Positions 58,207-64,000 of a DNA stretch of 64,000 nucleotides are shown here, one piece after another (positions within the stretch are counted from its first letter, which is position 1; each line of letters begins with the position of its first letter). Below the pieces are notes generated by a model. That model saw only the letters and a program-made list of their open reading frames with translations. It made no database searches and was not told where the DNA came from. This stretch comes from an uncultured Phycisphaerales bacterium (lineage in GTDB: Bacteria > Planctomycetota > Phycisphaerae > Tepidisphaerales > Tepidisphaeraceae): contig CAIQIQ010000095.1 in assembly GCA_903871935.1 (NCBI GenBank), forward strand, positions 62,001 through 126,000, read 5' to 3'. A program made the translations under genes and the position numbers.

Positions 58207-59643
58207 ATGACAGCATCCCACGATACCTACGAATCCCCGCTGGTCGGCCGAAACGCCAGCCGTGAAATGCTCCAACTCTGGTCTCCGCAGAAGAAGTTCG
58301 GCCTCTGGCGGCGGCTCTGGCTGGAACTGGCCCGCTGTGAAAAGGAGTTGGGCCTGGATCGCATCAGCGATGAAGCCATCGCCCAGATGGCCGCCAAACT
58401 CGACGATATTGACTTTGACCAGGCCGCCCAGTGGGAGAAACGTCTGCGCCACGATGTAATGGCGCATGTGAAGACCTTTGAGGAAGCCGCACCGGCCGCC
58501 AAGGGCATCATCCACCTGGGCGCCACCTCGCAATACGTCGGCTGCAACGCCGACCTGATCATCCTCCGCGAGTCGCTCAAGCTCATCGCCTTGCGCCTGG
58601 CCAACGCCATCGACGCCCTCGCCACCTTCGCCGTGCAATGGAAGGATCTCCCCACCCTCGGCTACACCCACTTCCAGCCCGCCCAACTCACCACCGTCGG
58701 CAAGCGCGCCTGCCTGTGGGCCCAGGACCTGGCGCTGGACCTGGAAGAAGTCGAGTACCGCATCGCCACCCTCCGCTTCCGCGGCGTCAAAGGCACCACC
58801 GGCACACAAGCTTCCTTCCTCACGCTCTTCGACGGCGATCACGCCAAGTGCGAGAAGCTCGACCAACTGGTCGCCCAGCGCTTCGGCTTCAAGGAAACCT
58901 ACGCCGTCACCGGCCAGACCTACCCGCGCAAGGTGGATGCCGCGATTATCAATACCCTCGCCGGGTCCGCCGCCAGCGTCCACCGCATCTGCAATGACCT
59001 GCGCCTGCTGGCCGGCATGAAGCAGATTGAGGAACCTTTTGAAGAGGAGCAGATCGGCTCCTCTGCCATGGCCTACAAGCGCAACCCCATGCGCTGCGAG
59101 CGTGCCACCGGCCTGTCGCGCTTCGTCATCAGCATCGCAAACAGCCCTTTGGCCACGGCCGCCGAGCAGTGGTTTGAGCGCACCCTGGACGACTCTGCCA
59201 ATCGCCGCCTGAGCCTCCCTGAACCCTTCCTGGCCATGGACGGTGCCCTGCTGATCCTCATCAACGTGGCACGTGGCCTGGTCGTCTACCCAAAGGTGAT
59301 CGAGTCCAGCGTGAATGCCGAACTGCCCTTCATGGCAACCGAAGAGATTCTAATGGCCGGCGTCAAAGCCGGCGGCGACCGCCAGGACCTGCACGAGCGC
59401 ATCCGCCAGCACTCCCAAGCCGCCGCCGCCGAGGTCAAGCAGCACGGCCGCCCCAACGACCTGATCTCCCGCCTGCGTAACGATCCCGCATTCGCCAAAG
59501 TGAATCTCGCGGATGTCCTGGACGCCCGCAAATACGTCGGCCGAGCCCCCGAGCAGGTCGACAGTTTTGTTGCTGAAGTCGTCGCCCCCATCCGCCAGCG
59601 CTACGCGAAGGAACTTGGTGCCGCCGCCGATCTGAAAGTTTGA
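58207..59643 (+). CDS. purB: adenylosuccinate lyase
   Basis: The 478-residue fumarase/aspartase-superfamily enzyme splits SAICAR and adenylosuccinate in purine synthesis. It shows [16 protein letters not shown] with the conserved His/Ser region near residues 103-118 and [20 protein letters not shown]. The signature [14 protein letters not shown] lies near residues 289-302, with the catalytic serine in the preceding flexible loop. I chose the ATG at 58207 because the upstream 23-residue extension is not family-like. Its 3' end overlaps the convergent membrane-protein gene by 43 bases. Confidence 0.92.
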   Translation: MTASHDTYESPLVGRNASREMLQLWSPQKKFGLWRRLWLELARCEKELGLDRISDEAIAQMAAKLDDIDFDQAAQWEKRLRHDVMAHVKTFEEAAPAAKGIIHLGATSQYVGCNADLIILRESLKLIALRLANAIDALATFAVQWKDLPTLGYTHFQPAQLTTVGKRACLWAQDLALDLEEVEYRIATLRFRGVKGTTGTQASFLTLFDGDHAKCEKLDQLVAQRFGFKETYAVTGQTYPRKVDAAIINTLAGSAASVHRICNDLRLLAGMKQIEEPFEEEQIGSSAMAYKRNPMRCERATGLSRFVISIANSPLATAAEQWFERTLDDSANRRLSLPEPFLAMDGALLILINVARGLVVYPKVIESSVNAELPFMATEEILMAGVKAGGDRQDLHERIRQHSQAAAAEVKQHGRPNDLISRLRNDPAFAKVNLADVLDARKYVGRAPEQVDSFVAEVVAPIRQRYAKELGAAADLKV

Positions 59644-60098
59644 ATCTCCCCCACCCACTTCCTCCCCAGCCAAAGCGGCACCGCCCCAAACACCCCAAAC
59701 GAGCAGTCAATCAGTCTCCACCCCAACGGAATCCCCCGCACCTGCCCGAACACCAGGGCATACACGACGACCAGCGCGCAGAGGACCAGCCCCGCATCGA
59801 ACAGCCACCGGTTCCGCACCGGCTCCCTCCAAGCTCCGATATAGATGATCGCAATCGCGAAATGCCCGAACGCCAGCCAGTCCGTCCCATACGCCATAAA
59901 CGGATATAGCTGCCCGGTCGCCTCAATCCCCTCGCGCACCCGCGCGACCCACTGAGCCCCTAATCCTTGCCATCCGCTTAGCCATCGCACCTCCATCTCC
60001 AGCGGAATCGCCGTCACACCGCTGACCACCAGCCCGAAGATGAACACCCCCACCGCCCATCGCACCCGCCACAGCAGTCTGGCATTCCCATCGGCCAC
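59601..60098 (-). CDS. small polytopic membrane protein of unknown function
   Basis: The 165-residue protein has about four hydrophobic segments (near residues 13-32, 72-90, 100-120 and 130-147). A conserved-looking loop contains [20 protein letters not shown], and [15 protein letters not shown] follows. It is a recognisable type of conserved hypothetical in several bacterial phyla, but I cannot name a function. The start is GTG, with GAGGTGA four bases upstream. It overlaps purB tail to tail. Confidence 0.68.
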   Translation of the reverse strand: MADGNARLLWRVRWAVGVFIFGLVVSGVTAIPLEMEVRWLSGWQGLGAQWVARVREGIEATGQLYPFMAYGTDWLAFGHFAIAIIYIGAWREPVRNRWLFDAGLVLCALVVVYALVFGQVRGIPLGWRLIDCSFGVFGAVPLWLGRKWVGEIQTFRSAAAPSSFA

Positions 60099-60177
60099 AT
60101 GTCACCTCGGCCGCTATGGTACTTGACCGTCGCCATACCAGCACGCGCCGAGCATCGCCCAACGCTTCGCCCTCGCC

Positions 60178-60651
60178 CTACGGCAGATTCCGCAAATCCT
60201 CCAAATCCTTCGGCCGCCCCGCTGCCTGCTTCATCTTCTTGAGCCACTCCAACGATGCATAGCGAACGCCAGCCGCCGTGACCGCGGTGTCAAATAGCGT
60301 CTGTACGTCCTCTCTCGGATGACCGGGGATGTAGTCAAACAGATCTACAAACCCATAGTCTGTCCAGAGCATCATCAGATGCTCGACGTTGATGTAGGCG
60401 GCCGTCACCGGCACAAGCTTCTCAATTCCTGTAGCTGGATCCCGCTCGTCGCTGATCCAGCAGGCGTGTGCTTCCTGCAGCACATTGAGAAGACGCGCTT
60501 GCGAGTTGTCATCCCGCAGCCACACCACGTCTATGTCCTCGGTGTCCCGTCCATGGCCATGCATTTGCACCGCATGGCCACCGACCAAACAGAACGGCAC
60601 ACCATGCTTCTGCAGAAGTTCGACAAATTCGTAATGAGGCTTAAACGCCAT
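60178..60651 (-). CDS. minimal nucleotidyltransferase paired with a small protein
   Basis: The 157-residue protein has the nucleotidyltransferase signature VPFCLVGGHAVQMHGHGRDT followed by EDIDVVWLRDD, with the DxD pair near residue 39. It ends in LEWLKKMKQAAGRPKDLEDL, similar to the other minimal enzyme at 30429-30929 (CLIRMKKAAGRIKDIDAL). It starts inside the end of the small gene upstream (11-base overlap). This has the layout of a toxin-antitoxin pair, though no activity is shown. Confidence 0.75.
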   Translation of the reverse strand: MAFKPHYEFVELLQKHGVPFCLVGGHAVQMHGHGRDTEDIDVVWLRDDNSQARLLNVLQEAHACWISDERDPATGIEKLVPVTAAYINVEHLMMLWTDYGFVDLFDYIPGHPREDVQTLFDTAVTAAGVRYASLEWLKKMKQAAGRPKDLEDLRNLP

Positions 60652-60847
60652 GGGGTCTAGTGATTGCTCGACGAGCCAGATTGCGGCGGACGAAGTTCGC
60701 GAACCCCTCAGGGTAATCCCGGAACCGCTGCAATCCCCACTCATGCAACTGTCGCATGCGCTCGATCCGCTGTTCCGGAGTGAGCTGCAGATACATCCGC
60801 CGCATCACGCGGTTGCGCAGTTCGATCTTTTCCGCAATCTCGTCCAT
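60641..60847 (-). CDS. small helical partner of the nucleotidyltransferase
   Basis: The 68-residue basic helical protein starts MDEIAEKIELRNRVMRRMYL and contains LTPEQRIERMRQLHEWGLQR. It overlaps the downstream nucleotidyltransferase by 11 bases. It is comparable in position and size to the 73-residue protein at 30221-30442, but the sequences share only a short QR-rich pattern. The ATG at 60847 is supported by a TATAAT nine bases upstream. Confidence 0.6.
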   Translation of the reverse strand: MDEIAEKIELRNRVMRRMYLQLTPEQRIERMRQLHEWGLQRFRDYPEGFANFVRRNLARRAITRPHGV

Positions 60848-60856
60848 CCGCAGCCC

Positions 60857-60862
60857 ATTATA
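60857..60862 (-). promoter_or_regulatory. -10 TATAAT of the small-protein/nucleotidyltransferase pair
   Basis: A perfect TATAAT on the minus strand lies nine bases before the ATG at 60847. A weak -35 is all that can be seen. This again suggests a leaderless or near-leaderless transcript. Confidence 0.5.
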
Positions 60863-60950
60863 CCACGCCTCCCGCCAAATCATCCCTGCCGTCGATTATG
60901 GGAAACGCCGCGGCCGTTCGACCGCCACCGCCCCTGCGGAATCAAAATCT

Positions 60951-61802
60951 CTATCCCATTGCCAAAGCGACCATCTCCGTCAGGCGTCGGCCCGCTTGGT
61001 GGGCATCAGAAAGAAACGTCGGCTTGGCGAAGTCGGCGACGTTCTTGAGGTTCGACTCCATACTGATGCAGCCGCGATAAGAGGATCTGGCGAGAATCCC
61101 CGCAAGGCGAGCGAAGTCCACCGTTCCCGTGAACGGAACCCAGTGCTGGTCGCGGATGCCATCGTTATCGTGCAGATGCACGGCGATCAAACGGTCTTTC
61201 ACCGTATCGATGTGATCGAGGCCCCGGCGCTGGTCCATGTTGCCATGGCCGCAGTCGTAGCAGATGCCCACGGCGTCGGCGCCATACTCGCTCAGCAGCT
61301 TGCGGAGGAACCGGAAGTCCTCATTCGCCATGTTTTCCAGCGCCAGGCGAACACCAAGCCCACGCACGGCCGGCAATAGCGCATCGATCGAGCGACGAAG
61401 CTGATCGCACTGCGGCGTCGTCTCTGCGCCATCCGGCAGTTTAGGGATATGCATCACCACAGAAACTCCGCCCAGTTCGGCCGTCATCTCCAGACGGTTC
61501 TGCACCAGCTCAACCCCCGCCAGCCGCTCCGACTCACGAAGGCTATACCAGCACTTCTCCTGCCCCGCCGAGCCATGCAGATCCAATAGCTTCAGGCCAG
61601 ACTCGCTGAGCCATCGCGCGATCTGGCTAATCTCCGGCCGGGAGTAAAGAAAGTCGGTGTTCCAATGGTGGCACCAGTGCACGTGCGTGAAACCCGCCTC
61701 CGCGATCGCGCGAAGCGACGGTTCGGGACAACCCGTATCCGCCTGGAAATCCGTGGTCAGTGAAAGCAAATCCCCGCGCGTAGGTTGTTGCGTGACAGCC
61801 AT
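60951..61802 (-). CDS. xylose isomerase-like TIM barrel protein
   Basis: The 283-residue sugar isomerase/AP endonuclease-2-type barrel shows AIAEAGFTHVHWCHHWNTDF near residue 32, LALENMANEDFRFL near residue 155, GICYDCGHGNMD near residue 178, and LIAVHLHDNDGIRDQH near residue 205 with the metal-binding His and Asp. It ends with CISMESNLKN. Such proteins are common in sugar catabolism as isomerases or epimerases. ACAGGAG lies six bases before the ATG at 61802. Confidence 0.82.
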   Translation of the reverse strand: MAVTQQPTRGDLLSLTTDFQADTGCPEPSLRAIAEAGFTHVHWCHHWNTDFLYSRPEISQIARWLSESGLKLLDLHGSAGQEKCWYSLRESERLAGVELVQNRLEMTAELGGVSVVMHIPKLPDGAETTPQCDQLRRSIDALLPAVRGLGVRLALENMANEDFRFLRKLLSEYGADAVGICYDCGHGNMDQRRGLDHIDTVKDRLIAVHLHDNDGIRDQHWVPFTGTVDFARLAGILARSSYRGCISMESNLKNVADFAKPTFLSDAHQAGRRLTEMVALAMG

Positions 61803-61963
61803 GGTGGTCTCCTGTAACTGCGGCATTATAACGCGGATAACCGGCTTGGAGGCGTACACTTGCCCAGGAAGCGTTCCAAATCGAATCCGGGCCATCTACC
61901 CTCCTCTCACGAATCTCTCAATGTCTTGTGCACATTGATAGCGCGCGTTACGGTGTCGTCGCG

Positions 61964-62650
61964 ATGCGATTCCGAACGATCACAGAAACGCCGTTGCCCC
62001 CCGGCGACCAAGTGTTTCGCCAGTCGCGCATCATCATGTCGCTGGGTGCAGTGATTCTTGGGGTAACCCTCTCCGCCATTGGGTTCTTCGGCATACGCAG
62101 CGCGCCGGGTCTCGCCTGGCCATTTACCGCGATTGCCTCTCTGTTCTTCCTGCCGTTTGGCTACTTGGCTGCCGTTACCTATCACAGCGGGAACTGGATC
62201 GTTCGCTACCGCTATCCCAAGCTCCTGATCAAGTTTCGATCATTCATGAACTGTCACCTCGCCAAAGACGATCCGGCTATCATCGAACTTGATATCAGCG
62301 ACATCGTCTGGATTCGCAAAGTGCGGTCGACACCCTCAACCCAGGTCAGTCCACTCATCTTTCTCGACATCAAGCTCAGGCCCCAAGACCTGTCGGGGCT
62401 CAAGGAACAACTCGCGGCCGAAGCTCAGTGTCGCCGACTCCATTTCGGGCATGATCCAGTCATGTTGCTGTCCGATGGCATCCTCCGCATCGAGTGGCGC
62501 GGCGGGGGGCTGGTGACGCCGAACATCGACAAGGCCATCGCCATGCTCCAGACGGTAGTGCCGATCGGCTTACCGGATGAGCCACACATCCAGTTGCGCG
62601 TTCACCCAACCGGCGAATTCACGACCCAAAACCCACGCGCAGGCCAATAG
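61964..62650 (+). CDS. hypothetical protein with two transmembrane helices
   Basis: The 228-residue protein has two hydrophobic helices near residues 25-45 and 52-73, then a soluble domain of about 150 residues (IIELDISDIVWIRKVRSTPS, IFLDIKLRPQDLSGLKEQLA). The topology resembles PH-like membrane proteins, but the match is only by pattern. The start is uncertain: ATG 61964 is preceded by a TACGGT element nine bases away, and an upstream GTG at 61928 is also in frame. Confidence 0.55.
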   Translation: MRFRTITETPLPPGDQVFRQSRIIMSLGAVILGVTLSAIGFFGIRSAPGLAWPFTAIASLFFLPFGYLAAVTYHSGNWIVRYRYPKLLIKFRSFMNCHLAKDDPAIIELDISDIVWIRKVRSTPSTQVSPLIFLDIKLRPQDLSGLKEQLAAEAQCRRLHFGHDPVMLLSDGILRIEWRGGGLVTPNIDKAIAMLQTVVPIGLPDEPHIQLRVHPTGEFTTQNPRAGQ

Positions 62651-62986
62651 TCTCTTGCGTCCCCGGAGTGGATTCATCACATCCCTTGCCGATGTGGTGA
62701 GAGGTCTGCCTTTCTGAGTCGATCGCGAGCTCGCATCGCCGATCCGCCCGGCTAGGCATCTCGCCAAAGGGACGCTCACGGTCCACGCTCCAAATCGCGT
62801 CTCGCTCAGACATCTCCTGCCGTTGGATCACGTTTCTGCCGAAGCGCGCAACCACGCTGCTTGGCGTCGGTGCCGTGCCGTGGCAACGCGCTAGCGCACC
62901 TCGCCCCCAACCGGCGGAATCTTCAGCGTCATCGTCATATCCCAATGGAATTACCATCTGCAGCAACCGCTAGTGCCTGCGTTGTC
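62651..62986. other. 336-base gap, possibly holding a decayed gene
   Basis: No intact gene is supported. A minus-strand frame carries a plausible coding-like stretch (for example RCELAIDSERQTSHHIGKGC) and a separate frame starts MTMTLKIPPVGGEVR then hits a stop. Neither matches a family I know, so this could be remnant sequence or chance. Confidence 0.35.
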
Positions 62987-63958
62987 TCACTCCTCCTTCG
63001 TCAGAGTGGCCCTGATCCTGGCCCGAATGTCCGGCCATGCCTTCTCGGCGCTTGCGGGCACGATCCAATAGACATGCCCGTCGGGGCCTTTCCCCACATA
63101 GTCTGCGGCCGGATAAGGTTTCTTCACATTTCCCGTCCACGTGAGCTTGTTCTCAGCAAGCCAGACATCCACGCACACAAGGTCATTCTTGTAGGAGGCG
63201 GTTGGATTCGCCGTCAACCGTAGCTCAATGCCGCGTCCCGACCCCCATCCCGGCACGGTGATCTGGCCGCCATAGGCCGTCTGGTTCAGGCTTAACTGCC
63301 ATTTTCCGGGAAGCAGTTTGAGCATTGCGGCGGCAATACGCAATGATGGGGGAAGCGTGCCCGGTTGCATCTCAATCGTGACCGCTTCGGAAGTGGGGAT
63401 GGCACTGGTTGCCTCAGAGACGCCGAAAGCGCGGTGGCCGCGGAGGCCCCCGAACTGGATTGTGTAAGCGCCGGGCTTGACGAACAAGTATTGATGACCC
63501 AAGTCGAGTTGATCGAACAGCACCGCCGTCTCGCCGGGTGCAAGCGACTCTGCAGCGCCCGCTGTCTGGTAGCTTCCGGCAACATATGGAACCGGCTGCT
63601 TGTCTCGGTCAGTGACTTGCACTGAATTGTTGCAGTCTGCCCCTTGAGAATCGTAGGTGCGGGCTTGCGCACCGAAGTTCTTCATTTCCAGGCGAAACTT
63701 GGCCGGCTGGCCGATTACGTAGTCCTTCTGCGCAGCAACGAGGCGGGTGCGCAATCCGTCCAGTTCCGGTCCCCATTCGTTGGACGGCTTGGCCGGAACG
63801 GCATCCTTCGTATTTGCCGGTGTTTTGTCGGCAGGCGGCACTGAGACTTCGCCGCCATGTGCGGCCATACCGAGCATAATGAGGGCCGCCAGCAGGGGGA
63901 AGGCTGTGCTAACGAAACATCGTATGCACATGAACCGGCCACGGTCGATGATGCGCAT
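62987..63958 (-). CDS. secreted protein of planctomycete-type unknown family
   Basis: The 323-residue protein has a signal peptide (CFVSTAFPLLAALIMLGMAA, preceded by a basic start). It then contains NEWGPELDGLRTRLVAAQKD and IGQPAKFRLEMKNFGAQART, an immunoglobulin-like beta arrangement seen in secreted planctomycete proteins with no assigned function. AGGAGGTG lies five bases before the ATG at 63958, a strong ribosome binding site. It appears monocistronic within the window. Confidence 0.72.
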   Translation of the reverse strand: MRIIDRGRFMCIRCFVSTAFPLLAALIMLGMAAHGGEVSVPPADKTPANTKDAVPAKPSNEWGPELDGLRTRLVAAQKDYVIGQPAKFRLEMKNFGAQARTYDSQGADCNNSVQVTDRDKQPVPYVAGSYQTAGAAESLAPGETAVLFDQLDLGHQYLFVKPGAYTIQFGGLRGHRAFGVSEATSAIPTSEAVTIEMQPGTLPPSLRIAAAMLKLLPGKWQLSLNQTAYGGQITVPGWGSGRGIELRLTANPTASYKNDLVCVDVWLAENKLTWTGNVKKPYPAADYVGKGPDGHVYWIVPASAEKAWPDIRARIRATLTKEE

Positions 63959-64000
63959 TGGCCACCTCCTGATGAGAGCCTAGATCCCCTCTTAGTTCTA

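Overview
The window looks like a chromosomal segment of a Planctomycetota bacterium, most likely class Phycisphaerae. This is inferred from gene content, not from a search: a CxxCGYDLR-type zinc ribbon joined to a polytopic membrane domain, a PEP-CTERM anchored exoprotein, DUF3467 and DUF5329 proteins, a secreted protein containing WGPELDGLRTRL, many carbohydrate-active and sulfatase-type genes, and GC-rich DNA with few operons. I see no rRNA, tRNA, CRISPR array or intact insertion sequence. Start codons fall into two groups. One has clear Shine-Dalgarno sequences. The other has no Shine-Dalgarno but a -10-like TANNNT hexamer only 4 to 10 bases before the start codon, which suggests leaderless mRNAs. 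I used this pattern to choose several starts.

Layout. 1-1414: end of a BNR/Asp-box propeller protein. 1420-4628: an operon of two PaaK-type CoA ligases around an ACT-domain protein. 4757-8723: methyltransferase, AI-2E-type permease, alpha/beta hydrolase and a CE15-type glucuronoyl esterase. 8806-10241: AbiE toxin-antitoxin pair, followed on the same strand by Mug glycosylase (10259-10861). 10978-19322: amidohydrolase, macro-domain hydrolase, potassium-channel-like protein, DUF3467 protein, lipoprotein, PurN, PfkB kinase and a P-type ATPase. 19395-20164: UPF0175/DUF3368 toxin-antitoxin pair. 20214-22627: two translationally coupled beta-propeller proteins, followed by an 837-base gap with unusual short repeats. 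23465-27150: ceramidase-like protein and two membrane proteins whose genes overlap tail to tail by 120 bases.

27264-30929 is the accessory hot spot. A guanine-deaminase-like gene lacking two metal ligands is followed by a HigBA cassette. The cassette is bracketed by a 111-base direct repeat of that gene's own 3' end. After it come a zinc-ribbon protein and a small-protein/nucleotidyltransferase pair. 31023-37351 holds a GH172-type glycosidase, a possible structured RNA, a Crp-type regulator, a YHS protein, a ManD-type dehydratase, Fpg, a membrane protein and hexose-6-phosphate mutarotase. 37681-45962 holds DUF5329 and PEP-CTERM proteins, a nucleotide-sugar epimerase-like protein, a three-gene run ending in an RDD protein, a large six-hairpin-like protein and a lipoprotein. 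45976-53978 holds an FAD oxidoreductase divergent from a sulfatase, a URO-D-family protein with a uronate-isomerase-like amidohydrolase, and two tandem secreted jelly-roll proteins, one carrying an inserted domain. 54133-63958 holds NuoE, a degenerate phosphatase-like protein, RidA, a Xer recombinase, a coiled-coil/52-residue membrane pair, PurB, a second small-protein/nucleotidyltransferase pair and a few conserved hypotheticals.

Functionally the window combines saprophytic sugar and uronate use (CE15, GH172, ManD, uronate-isomerase-like, mutarotase, sulfatase, jelly-roll proteins) with scattered housekeeping genes (purN, purB, nuoE, mutM, mug, xer). Five toxin-antitoxin or toxin-antitoxin-like modules sit between them. 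The strongest unusual signals are the HigBA insertion with its regenerated gene end, the near-start promoters, a dispersed hairpin family, and the structured intergenic region at 32144-32324.
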